From NCBI GenBank assembly GCA_013694625.1, contig JACDCD010000029.1, positions 1 through 35,670 of the forward strand: 35,670 nucleotides of DNA, read 5' to 3'. Below, piece after piece: positions 16,216 to 23,334 of the stretch (position 1 is the stretch's first letter; every line of letters starts with the position of its first letter). The notes under the pieces are model-generated. The model saw nothing but the letters and a program-made list of their open reading frames with translations, was not told the DNA's origin and searched no databases. This DNA comes from Actinomycetota bacterium. Its GTDB lineage: Bacteria > Actinomycetota > CADDZG01 > WHSQ01. A program made the translations under genes and the position numbers.

Positions 16216-16941
16216 TTAACGGACGTTTGCCTCGGGTGGCGGTCGCGCTCGCATGACCATGGCGTCAAGCGACTGCTGCAAACGCTTTGTAAAGGCGCGA
16301 TGGTCCTCTCCGGCCATGGGGCGCAGCGGAGAGCCGACATGAAGAGTGACCCGGTGATGCTTCGGCCAGCCCCGGCCCGGTGGCATCGCTTCGTGTGTTC
16401 CTTCCACATAGAGGGGCAGTACGGGGATTGCGTGTTCAACCGCCAGAAAGGCGGCGCCGGATCGAAGCCTGCTCATGTTTCCATCGCGCGACCGAGTGCC
16501 CTCGGGGTACATGAGCAGGTTCCAGTCCTCGCCTATGAGCCGGTCTATGAGCTCGGCGGAGTCTCGTGATAGGCGGGCCCGCTCGATGGGAATGGTTCCG
16601 AACGCAAGCGACACGAGCAATGCAACCGCCCGGGTTTTATAGAAGTAGTCGGCTGCAGCAACAACTGCGGTGCGCCGGCGCCAATTTCCCGGAAGCGATT
16701 TCAGGATGATTGGGGTGTCCAGATGGCTCGAGTGATTCGAAACCAGGAGCACGGGGGGCGCCACCGTGCCGAACACCTCGGCCCCAGAAATCTGAGTCTC
16801 GGTGTAGTGGTCGATGGCCGGGCCCAGCACCCTTGTCAGGATTACCTCGCGGACGGTCCGGGCCGCAGGACGACGCGCCCACTCGGTGTCGTAGCTTGCG
16901 CCCTTGTCCTTCACTCGGCCGCCCCACCCTCGAAATCGCAA
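16216..16941 (-). CDS. 1-acyl-sn-glycerol-3-phosphate acyltransferase (PlsC family), second copy
   Basis: A 241-residue acyltransferase with SNHSSHLD (His70, Asp75, HX4D), GTIPIERARLSRDS, YPEGTRSRDG (block III) and VLPLYVEGT (block IV). It belongs to the same superfamily as the gene at 4762 but diverges widely from it, so the two probably differ in acceptor or acyl donor. The start is either TTG at 16941, just after GGGAGG, or GTG at 16914. It lies 70 bases upstream of glpF on the same strand, so readthrough into the glycerol island is possible. Confidence 0.82.
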   Translation of the reverse strand: MRFRGWGGRVKDKGASYDTEWARRPAARTVREVILTRVLGPAIDHYTETQISGAEVFGTVAPPVLLVSNHSSHLDTPIILKSLPGNWRRRTAVVAAADYFYKTRAVALLVSLAFGTIPIERARLSRDSAELIDRLIGEDWNLLMYPEGTRSRDGNMSRLRSGAAFLAVEHAIPVLPLYVEGTHEAMPPGRGWPKHHRVTLHVGSPLRPMAGEDHRAFTKRLQQSLDAMVMRARPPPEANVR

Positions 16942-17071
16942 CCTGCCTCCCTCACAGGGCGAGAGCCTATTCCATGCAGGGCCGACGCCGCCCAGGGCCT
17001 GCGAGAGTTAGGGTCAGGTTCGGGGCCGGCACGGCTCCTGCATTGGTGACTTTCTTAAGGAGGGAGGGAGC

Positions 17072-17398
17072 ATGATGACTTCACACGACGATCCCAACCG
17101 GAAAGAAGATTCGGCGCACCGCCATCCGTCGAGATCGGACGACGACACCGCGGGCCAGTACGGGGGTGGCGAGGAGAACGCTGAGGGAGTAGGCAGCGAT
17201 GACGACAAGGAGAGGTTCAGCGAGGGACAGGAGGCGACCGGCGAGACGGCCGAGAAGGAAGAGGTCGGGACCTTCGCCGAGGGTCAGGCACTGACTCCGG
17301 ACGATCCGGACGAGATCAAGGAAGGTGAATTCAGCACCGGCATGGACGACAGACCGCACGAGGCCGACCCCGACGGGCGTCGCGAGAGGGGTACATGA
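17072..17398 (+). CDS. Small acidic disordered protein with repeated F-x-x-G motifs
   Basis: A 108-residue, very hydrophilic protein rich in Asp, Glu, Gly and Arg, with no hydrophobic segment. Three copies of a short motif are visible: RFSEGQE, TFAEGQA and EFSTGMD, each preceded by charged residues. It is almost certainly intrinsically disordered and cytoplasmic. Similar small FxxGxE repeat proteins occur in actinobacteria, but I know of no assigned function. A very strong ribosome binding site (AAGGAGGGAGGGAG) precedes the ATG, so it may be highly expressed. It overlaps the DJ-1/PfpI gene by 4 bases, suggesting a joint, possibly stress-related, role. Confidence 0.7.
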   Translation: MMTSHDDPNRKEDSAHRHPSRSDDDTAGQYGGGEENAEGVGSDDDKERFSEGQEATGETAEKEEVGTFAEGQALTPDDPDEIKEGEFSTGMDDRPHEADPDGRRERGT

Positions 17399-17937
17399 GC
17401 GACTCCGGAGGGCGGCTCCGCGGCGTGAGGGTTGCGGTACTGCTCGAGGACGGCTTCGAGGATCTCGAGTTCTGGGTGCCTGTGATGCGTCTCCGGGAAG
17501 AGGGCGCAGTGGTGAGGGTGGTGGGAACCGAAGCGGAGGTGACCGCACGCGGCAAGCACTGCCTGACGGCGTCCAGCGACGTCGCGGCGGGCTCCGTGTC
17601 CGCGGAGGACTTCGACGCGGTGGTCGTGCCCGGCGGCTGGGCACCCGACAAGATGCGGCGTCACACGGCCATGACCGAGCTCGTGAGCCGGGCCCACTCT
17701 GAGGGCAAGATCATCGGGCTCATCTGTCATGCAGGGCTGGTGGGAATCTCAGCAGGGATCGTCAAGGGCTCGAGGGCCACCGGAAGCCTTGGCATCAAGG
17801 ACGATCTCGTTAATGCAGGCGCCGAGTGGATCGATAGGCCGGCGTTCAGAGATGGCAACATCGTGTGGGGGCGCGTGGTGGATGACATCCCCGACTTCTG
17901 CAGGGAGTTGGTCGTGGCGCTGAGCGCGGGAGAATAA
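17395..17937 (+). CDS. DJ-1/PfpI family protein
   Basis: A 180-residue class I glutamine amidotransferase-like protein. It opens with RVAVLLEDGFEDLEFWVPV (containing the Glu of the family) and has VVVPGGWAPDKMR and GLICHAG, with the nucleophile Cys followed by His at about residues 111-112. The DDLVNAGAEWIDRPAFRDGN segment is typical of the PfpI/YhbO branch, whose members act in stress defence, for example as deglycases or chaperones; proteolysis is disputed. It is translationally coupled to the disordered repeat protein. An inverted repeat at its stop codon could end transcription on both strands. Confidence 0.85.
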   Translation: MSDSGGRLRGVRVAVLLEDGFEDLEFWVPVMRLREEGAVVRVVGTEAEVTARGKHCLTASSDVAAGSVSAEDFDAVVVPGGWAPDKMRRHTAMTELVSRAHSEGKIIGLICHAGLVGISAGIVKGSRATGSLGIKDDLVNAGAEWIDRPAFRDGNIVWGRVVDDIPDFCRELVVALSAGE

Positions 17938-17955
17938 CGGGCAGTTCAGCCCGTT
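17936..17955. terminator. Possible bidirectional terminator hairpin between convergent genes
   Basis: A perfect 7-bp inverted repeat, AACGGGC and GCCCGTT, with a 6-base loop, spans both stop codons of the convergent genes. No U-tract is present on either side, so the call is tentative. Confidence 0.35.
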
Positions 17956-19205
17956 GCCGCGAGTGCCGCGGTCAGGTCGGCGATCAGGTCGCCCGGGTCC
18001 TCGAGGCCCACCGACAGGCGACAGAGACCCTCCGATATCCCCGCCGACACGAGCTCGTCCGGTCCCAGTTGAGTGTGGGTCACGCCCGCCGCATGAACGA
18101 TGAGTGAGTGGGTGCCGCCCAGAGACGCCGCAGGAAGTATCAGCTCGAGTGCGTCCTGGAACGCGCCCGCGCGCTCCCGCCCGCCACGGACCTCGAACGC
18201 GAGCGTGCCTCCGCCGCGGCCCCCCATTAGCGCGCCGGCCAACCTGTAGGAGGGACTCGACTCGAGGCTGGGGTAGTAGACCGCCTCTATGCCGTCATAA
18301 CGCTGCAGGGCGCGGGCTACCTTCAGAGCAGTCGTGCTCGACCGTTCCACCCTCAGGGGGAGTGTTGCGATGCCCCTCAGGCCCAACCAGGCATTGAACG
18401 GCGCCAGGGTGGGGCCGAGGTCCCGCGCCACCTCTGCCACCGGCTCAAGCATTTGCGCGGACGCGCACACAACTCCACCCAACAAGTCGTGATGCCCGCC
18501 GATGAATTTGGTTGCCGAATGAATCACGATGCTGGCGCCGTGTGCGATCGGGCGGCAGAGCGCGGGGCTTGCGAAGGTGTTGTCCACCACCAGAGGAATG
18601 CCCGCCTCACTCGCCAGGGCTGCCAGATGGGGAAGATCCGCCACCTGCACCTTGGGATTGCCGATCGTCTCGCAGTACAGCAACTTCGCACCTCTAAGCG
18701 CTGCGGCTATGGCGGTGTGGTCGTCGTGATCGCAGAAGGTCGCGGTGATGCCGTAGCGCGGCAGGCGCTCTTGCAGGAGAGAGTAGGTATTGCCGTAGAG
18801 CTGGCGGGTCGCCACAACCCGATCGCCCGAGGAACAGAGCGCCAGGAAGACCGATGAGATGGCTCCCATTCCACTGGCGAATGCCTCGGCCGCCTCGGTG
18901 CCTTCGAGGTCTGCCAGCGCAGCCTCGAAAGCGTCCACCGTCGGATTGGCCCACCGTGAGTAGACGTAACCGGCCCCGGTCTTGGCGCGGCTCGCGCGCG
19001 CAAATGTGGCTGTGTCCGAGAAGGAGTAGGTCGACGAGGAATCAAGCAGAGGCGCCATGGGCAATCCCTCTTGCCGGGACGGCGCGGGAGGATGAACGGC
19101 GCGCGTCTCGAACGCTCGCGACCCTCGGGCGGGGGGTTCTCTAGAGATGGACCACCGGGCAGGTAAGTGTTCGGGTGATCCCTTCGACCGCTTGGATTTT
19201 TGCAA
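17946..19205 (-). CDS. Trans-sulfuration PLP enzyme (cystathionine gamma-synthase / methionine gamma-lyase family)
   Basis: A PLP enzyme of up to 419 residues with YSRWANPTVDAFE, GTEAAEAFASGMGAIS, YCETIGNPKVQVADL, DNTFASP and SATKFIGGHHD (the PLP lysine), then GGTLAFEVRGG and LGGTHSLIVHAA. The family acts on cystathionine, O-acyl-homoserine or methionine; the exact reaction is not decided by sequence. The start is uncertain. The family hallmark FETRAVH lies upstream of the well-placed ATG at 19058 (370 residues, preceded by AAGAGGGA), and the only start codon covering it is TTG at 19205, which overlaps the upstream gene by 65 bases. The longer form is given. Confidence 0.85.
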   Translation of the reverse strand: MQKSKRSKGSPEHLPARWSISREPPARGSRAFETRAVHPPAPSRQEGLPMAPLLDSSSTYSFSDTATFARASRAKTGAGYVYSRWANPTVDAFEAALADLEGTEAAEAFASGMGAISSVFLALCSSGDRVVATRQLYGNTYSLLQERLPRYGITATFCDHDDHTAIAAALRGAKLLYCETIGNPKVQVADLPHLAALASEAGIPLVVDNTFASPALCRPIAHGASIVIHSATKFIGGHHDLLGGVVCASAQMLEPVAEVARDLGPTLAPFNAWLGLRGIATLPLRVERSSTTALKVARALQRYDGIEAVYYPSLESSPSYRLAGALMGGRGGGTLAFEVRGGRERAGAFQDALELILPAASLGGTHSLIVHAAGVTHTQLGPDELVSAGISEGLCRLSVGLEDPGDLIADLTAALAATG

Positions 19206-19380
19206 CCACGAGCTTGCCGAGGTCGTCTACGTTGGGTGCGCTTGCCCGGACAATGACGTCATAAGGCCCGGTGACATCCTCGGCGGCGTCAACGCCCTCG
19301 ATGTTGCGCACCTCCAATGCAACCTGCGCCGCCTTACCGACCTCGGTCTGAATCAGGATGTAGGACTGAACGTCAGCCAC
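19141..19380 (-). CDS. Stand-alone Lrp/AsnC effector-binding (RAM) domain protein
   Basis: A 79-residue protein consisting only of the Lrp/AsnC C-terminal domain: QSYILIQTEVGKAAQVALEV, GVDAAEDVTGPYDVIVRASA and the final GITRTLTCPVV. There is no helix-turn-helix. Such one-domain proteins bind amino acids at dimer interfaces and may modulate enzymes or full-length Lrp regulators. The GTG at 19380 is chosen for the excellent AAGGAGGGA ribosome binding site. It lies directly upstream of, and probably overlaps, the sulfur-amino-acid PLP enzyme gene, so a link to methionine/cysteine sensing is a reasonable inference. Confidence 0.85.
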   Translation of the reverse strand: MADVQSYILIQTEVGKAAQVALEVRNIEGVDAAEDVTGPYDVIVRASAPNVDDLGKLVVAKIQAVEGITRTLTCPVVHL

Positions 19381-19470
19381 GATCCCTCCTTGTCTGGCTC
19401 TCCGACCGAGCCTTGTTCGAGCGGAAGGCACCCGGTCCTAGGAAAATCCGAAGTCTAGCAGGGAGGCTGA

Positions 19471-20487
19471 TTGGGGCCGGGTAGTGTCGGTTTTGCGTTG
19501 AAGGAGAGACAGAAGGTTTCCAACATCGGTGAATTCGGACTCATAGAACGGTTCGCGGCTCGGATCGGCGCGTCGCCCAAGGGCGAGACGTGGGCAGGGG
19601 ACGATGCCGCAGTGCTGAGATCACCGGGTTCGACGTTGTTGTACACGACCGACCTGCTCGTCGAAGCGGTCGACTTCGACATGGGCTACGCGTCCGGCGC
19701 CGACATCGGTTGGAAGGCACTGGCCGTGAACGTGTCCGATGTCGCGGCCATGGGTGGGCGCCCCCATCACGCGGTCGTGGGCCTGGGTCTAGGGGACGAT
19801 TGTCTCGTCGAAACGGCGGATGGGATTCTCGACGGCTTGCTGGCCGCCGCCTCCCGGTGGGATGTTCAACTCGTGGGCGGTGACATCAGCAGGGCAAGCG
19901 CTCTCGTTCTCTACGTTGCGCTCATCGGGGTGGCCGAGGCGGAACCCGTTCGCCGTTCGGGGGCGCGCCCGGGTGATGCGATCTGCGTCACCGGCGCCCT
20001 CGGTGGCGCGGCCGGGGGTCTGGCGCTGTTGAGGGGCGACGCTGCGGTGGAGGCATCCGCGCGCCGGCGGCTGGTCGCCCGGCAGCTCAGGCCCGAAGCG
20101 CGTCTAGAGGAAGGCAGGCGGCTTGCGGCGCTTGGGGCGACCGCCATGATCGATGTGTCAGACGGGCTCATCGGTGACCTCCTGCACCTGCTGGATGCCA
20201 GCGAGACGGGCTGCGTCGTGGTTCCGGAAGAGGTGCCCGTCGATCCCGACCTCATCCCGCTCCGGGAGGTCCTGGATCCTATCGAGGCGGCGCTGACCGG
20301 AGGTGAGGACTTCGAGTTGTTGTTCACACTCGCCGACGACACGGTCCCACAAGCCCGGGCGTCTCTTGCCGAGCTGGGAACACCCGTCACCCGGATCGGA
20401 GCCACTCAGGAAGGAAGCCGCTTCCTGGGTGACAGGCCGCTGAGCGCCGCGAAGGAGGTTGGATGGGATCACCTTCGCGCCCGGTGA
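19471..20487 (+). CDS. thiL: Thiamine-monophosphate kinase
   Basis: A 338-residue PurM/ThiL-fold kinase. Signatures are GDDAAVL (about 43-49), [46 protein letters not shown] and the C-terminal [11 protein letters not shown]. It phosphorylates thiamine monophosphate with ATP to the active cofactor thiamine diphosphate. The TTG at 19471 has GGGAGG nearby; a second TTG at 19498 is possible. It overlaps thiD by 25 bases, forming a two-gene thiamine operon. No TPP riboswitch is recognised upstream. Confidence 0.93.
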   Translation: MGPGSVGFALKERQKVSNIGEFGLIERFAARIGASPKGETWAGDDAAVLRSPGSTLLYTTDLLVEAVDFDMGYASGADIGWKALAVNVSDVAAMGGRPHHAVVGLGLGDDCLVETADGILDGLLAAASRWDVQLVGGDISRASALVLYVALIGVAEAEPVRRSGARPGDAICVTGALGGAAGGLALLRGDAAVEASARRRLVARQLRPEARLEEGRRLAALGATAMIDVSDGLIGDLLHLLDASETGCVVVPEEVPVDPDLIPLREVLDPIEAALTGGEDFELLFTLADDTVPQARASLAELGTPVTRIGATQEGSRFLGDRPLSAAKEVGWDHLRAR

Positions 20488-21296
20488 CGGGGATGCCGCG
20501 AACACTCACGATCGCAGGCTCGGATTCGGGCGGCGGGGCCGGCGTGCAGGCGGACCTGAAGGTGTTCTTCGCGCTCGGATGTCACGGTATGAGCGCGTTC
20601 ACAGCGCTCACCGCCCAGAACACTCTCGGGGTGCAGGCGATCCACGAGGTGCCCGCGGACTTCGTCGACGCTCAGATTGCTGCGGTCGCCGACGACATCG
20701 GAATCGACGCGGCCAAGACCGGGATGCTCGCCTCTGTACCGATCGTCGAAGCCGTAGCCAGGTCCGTACAGGTTCACGGGATCACCCGGCTGGTCGTTGA
20801 TCCAGTGTTCGTGTCCAAAAGCGGTCACCGCTTGCTGTCGGGTGACGCCGTCGAGACCCTCATCGAGCGGCTGTTCCCACTGGCGGCACTCATTACCCCC
20901 AACCTGGAGGAAGCCGGCGTCTTGCTCGACGCGCCGATCACCTCTCTGGGAGACATGAGGGCAGCGGCGCGTTCGCTGTACGCCATGGGGCCGCACGGCG
21001 TCGTGGTCAAAGGGGGTCATCTCCAGGGAGCGACGGCGGTGGACGTTTTCTACGACGGCGGTGAGATGGTCGAGCTCGCCGCCCCGCGCTGGGCGACAGA
21101 GGACACGCACGGAACGGGCGACACGCTCGCCGCAGCGGTCACCGCGCGCCTGGCTTGGGGGGACGATCTGCTGACTGCCCTCACCGCAGCGAAAGAGTTC
21201 GTGTCGGGGGCAATCGAGCATTCACTGCGGCTTGGCGGCGGCTTCGGCCCTGTCAACCCGGGCTGGCGTCTCGTCCACAGAACGGGAGACCCCTAG
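20463..21296 (+). CDS. thiD: Hydroxymethylpyrimidine / phosphomethylpyrimidine kinase
   Basis: A 277-residue ribokinase-like kinase. It has the ThiD N-terminus [63 protein letters not shown] and the catalytic loop [13 protein letters not shown]. It makes HMP phosphate and HMP pyrophosphate, the pyrimidine half of thiamine. The ATG at 20463 has a good GAAGGAGG ribosome binding site inside thiL. Its stop abuts the stop of the convergent membrane-protein gene with no spacing. Confidence 0.95.
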   Translation: MGSPSRPVTGMPRTLTIAGSDSGGGAGVQADLKVFFALGCHGMSAFTALTAQNTLGVQAIHEVPADFVDAQIAAVADDIGIDAAKTGMLASVPIVEAVARSVQVHGITRLVVDPVFVSKSGHRLLSGDAVETLIERLFPLAALITPNLEEAGVLLDAPITSLGDMRAAARSLYAMGPHGVVVKGGHLQGATAVDVFYDGGEMVELAAPRWATEDTHGTGDTLAAAVTARLAWGDDLLTALTAAKEFVSGAIEHSLRLGGGFGPVNPGWRLVHRTGDP

Positions 21297-22115
21297 TCAG
21301 GCGACCGCGCGGGCGCGTTCCGCGGCCAGGCCCTCCCAGGCGAGGTCTTCGTTGCGGACCCGAAGGTCGAGGTAGGTCACGAAGGTAGTCGCCGCTAGGT
21401 AGGGGAGAGCCAGCGCCGCGATGAGCGTCTGGATGAACGTCAATACGAGCAACGCGAGTCCTCCGGCGTCGGCCAGCAGGGCGACGGAGAAGCTCAACAA
21501 CACCAGTTGCAGAATCCCGAGGACAAAAGCGACATTGAGCAGAGTGACCAGCCCCCGGCCCCAGTTGCCGCCCAGGAGCATGCGGGCTCGAGCAACCGCT
21601 TCCGGAAATGACTTCACCTCGACTGCGATCACGTGGGCGAGGATGGGCGGACCCAGGAGCATCGGGACGATCACCATCGAACCCAGGGGGCCGAACGGCA
21701 GGAACAGGGCGGCTATCGAAAGCATCCCCACGAGAAGGCCGGCGCTAACGAGATCTCTCACCTGGTTGCGGAGCGAGCGCGCCGCCGCTCCCGGCGAAGT
21801 ACTCCGGCCACTTACGCCGTCGGCCAGGATCACCGTGGCACATTGGAGGGCAAAGCTTCCCGCTAGAGCGACCAGCGCCATCGAGCTCAGCGTAAGTACA
21901 ACCTGCGCGGCCAGAGCGGAAGCCGTCACGCTTAACAACACCTGTATCCCGACGCGAAGAAATGCCAGAGGCAGAAAGATTGCAAGGTAGAGGCGAAGGA
22001 GGGCCCCGAAGTGGGACCGGTAGAGGCGCCAGGAAGCAGCGACGATGCCCGAGAACCGAAGCTCGGCCGGAAGTCCGTAAGCATCCATGCCGGTCGGTGC
22101 GGGCTCGGAACGCAA
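21297..22115 (-). CDS. Hypothetical multi-pass membrane protein
   Basis: A 272-residue protein with about six hydrophobic helices and a short cytoplasmic N-terminus ending in GIVAASWRLYRSHFGALLRLY. This amphipathic SWRLYRxHF stretch before the first helix occurs in actinobacterial membrane proteins resembling the membrane domain of glycerophosphodiester phosphodiesterases, but no catalytic domain is attached. No specific function is claimed. The TTG at 22115, with AGGTAGGA upstream, or the ATG at 22088 may be the start. It lies 5 bases downstream of the DUF3618 gene and belongs to that transcript. Confidence 0.6.
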   Translation of the reverse strand: MRSEPAPTGMDAYGLPAELRFSGIVAASWRLYRSHFGALLRLYLAIFLPLAFLRVGIQVLLSVTASALAAQVVLTLSSMALVALAGSFALQCATVILADGVSGRSTSPGAAARSLRNQVRDLVSAGLLVGMLSIAALFLPFGPLGSMVIVPMLLGPPILAHVIAVEVKSFPEAVARARMLLGGNWGRGLVTLLNVAFVLGILQLVLLSFSVALLADAGGLALLVLTFIQTLIAALALPYLAATTFVTYLDLRVRNEDLAWEGLAAERARAVA

Positions 22116-22120
22116 GGGTC

Positions 22121-22312
22121 CTACCTCACGCGTCTTTTTGCGATATAGCCGAGCAGTGCGACGACTGCCATGCCTGCAGCCCCCACGCTGAGTTTCTTCC
22201 CGAGCTCACCGGCTTCGACCTTGGCTCGGTCGACCAGCTCGTCGACCTTCCTGCCAAGGTCCTCACGGGTTGCCTCGATATCTTCTAGCGTTTGCCGAGG
22301 GTCTTGGCCCAT
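22121..22312 (-). CDS. DUF3618-like small membrane-anchored protein
   Basis: A 63-residue protein. The N-terminal half (RQTLEDIEATREDLGRKVDE) is a charged helix like the DUF3618 signature of actinobacterial envelope proteins; a short membrane helix (GAAGMAVVALLGYIA) and a basic RRVR tail follow. The function of the family is unknown. DUF3618 genes regularly accompany Holin-X (DUF1469) genes, as here: this gene overlaps the Holin-X gene by 28 bases. The pair probably forms an envelope complex. Confidence 0.65.
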   Translation of the reverse strand: MGQDPRQTLEDIEATREDLGRKVDELVDRAKVEAGELGKKLSVGAAGMAVVALLGYIAKRRVR

Positions 22313-22890
22313 TCGACGTCCTCTCTAATTGTTTTCTTGGTCATGTCGGTCTTGATCGGCGTTCCCAGGAGGCGGCGCGCCATCATCGCCCCGACACCGC
22401 CGAGCAGGAGCAGAATGAGAGCGGTGATCAGGTCGGCCACCCATCTCCACAAGAAGGTGTCCAGACCGTCGCGCAGTCCAAGCAGGAGGAAGATCAGGGC
22501 GAAGAACCCGAACACCGCTGCGATCGCGATGATCGCTGCACCCTTGGCCTTGGCCGAGATCGACTCGGTCAGCTCGAGCTTAGCCAGCTCGATCTCCTTG
22601 CGGAACAGGGTCGAGAAGTCCTCGCTGACTTCCTTCATGAGCTGCCCGGCCGACTTGTTGGACCGTCTCGAGCTCACGAAGGAAGAAAACGCTCCCGGGC
22701 GGGCGGCTCCGCCGTCGCCGGACGCTTCCGGGCGGCTCGTGGAGGTGTCACTGCCGGTGGGGGTGGCACTGCCGGTGGGTGAATTCGGCGAGCTTGCCCC
22801 CGAGGCTACGGCGCCGGCTCGCGCCGAGCTCGATTCGGACCCGGGCCCTTCGCTCGGTGGCGGCGTCCGGTCCATAGGTTTGTCTGTCAC
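22285..22890 (-). CDS. Actinobacterial Holin-X (DUF1469) family membrane protein
   Basis: A 201-residue protein. Residues 1-75 are a low-complexity Ser/Pro/Gly/Ala/Thr region, probably disordered. The conserved part begins with SAGQLMKEVSEDFSTLFRKE, continues as a long charged helix (IELAKLELTESISAKAKG) and then two strong membrane helices separated by a short RDGLDTFLWRW loop. This matches the Phage_holin_3_6/Holin-X family. The name is historical and no lysis role is implied. The start is GTG at 22890 with GGGAGGGG upstream. It probably acts with the DUF3618 partner. Confidence 0.75.
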   Translation of the reverse strand: MTDKPMDRTPPPSEGPGSESSSARAGAVASGASSPNSPTGSATPTGSDTSTSRPEASGDGGAARPGAFSSFVSSRRSNKSAGQLMKEVSEDFSTLFRKEIELAKLELTESISAKAKGAAIIAIAAVFGFFALIFLLLGLRDGLDTFLWRWVADLITALILLLLGGVGAMMARRLLGTPIKTDMTKKTIREDVEWAKTLGKR

Positions 22891-23083
22891 AACCCCTCCC
22901 TAGTCCTGCTCCCTGTCCGTCCCACGGGGCCGAGACCACCCCTTCTTGCGGCGCGCCAGCCCTGCTCAGTGCGCCGCACCGCTTGCCCTGAAGCTACCAG
23001 GACGGTGGCCGTCGAGAAAGGAAGAGAGCTCGACGCCGGGGATGCACCCGGCAATTCGTCATTTGTGACTCGAAGGAGCGTGC
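22891..23083. other. Intergenic region between the Holin-X gene and rpmB
   Basis: This stretch of 193 bases holds the ribosome binding site of the Holin-X gene at its left end. I see no further gene, RNA or clear terminator in it. Confidence 0.4.
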
Positions 23084-23275
23084 TCAGCCGACCCGGGACA
23101 CCTTGTTGGCCTTGAGGCATTGCGTGCAGACCCTCATGCGTTTGGGTGTGCCGTTCACCCGGACGCGCAGCTTCTGCACGTTCGGGTTCCAACGCCGTCG
23201 TGTGCGCCGATGTGAGTGCGAGATGTTGTTCCCGAACTGTGGGGACTTGCCGCAAATGTCGCATACCGATGCCAT
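23084..23275 (-). CDS. rpmB: 50S ribosomal protein L28 (zinc-binding form)
   Basis: A 63-residue L28 with the typical start [10 protein letters not shown], the basic [16 protein letters not shown] core and a C-terminal [10 protein letters not shown]. The two Cys pairs (CDIC and CTQC) make this the C+ zinc-dependent paralogue; many actinobacteria also carry a zinc-free copy used under zinc limitation. The ATG at 23275 gives the canonical length. It is divergent from recG, the usual arrangement in actinobacteria, with a 59-base gap containing TAGGCT 10 bases before its start. Confidence 0.95.
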   Translation of the reverse strand: MASVCDICGKSPQFGNNISHSHRRTRRRWNPNVQKLRVRVNGTPKRMRVCTQCLKANKVSRVG

Positions 23276-23322
23276 AACGCCGCAAAGCCTACCAAATGCC
23301 CGGGCCGGCCCCGGCGCGCACT

Positions 23323-23328
23323 TAGTCT
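23323..23328 (+). promoter_or_regulatory. Leaderless-type -10 hexamer TAGTCT for recG
   Basis: TAGTCT ends exactly 6 bases before the ATG at 23335, and no ribosome binding site is visible. Confidence 0.6.
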
Positions 23329-23334
23329 CAACGT

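Noticed and set aside
19441-19470. TPP riboswitch upstream of thiL
   Set aside because: The gap of about 90 bases to the divergent gene contains only its ribosome binding sites and none of the conserved THI-box sequences that I could recognise.
22285-22890. Prophage holin
   Set aside because: The name Holin-X is historical; no other phage genes are present and the DUF3618 partner points to a normal actinobacterial envelope locus.
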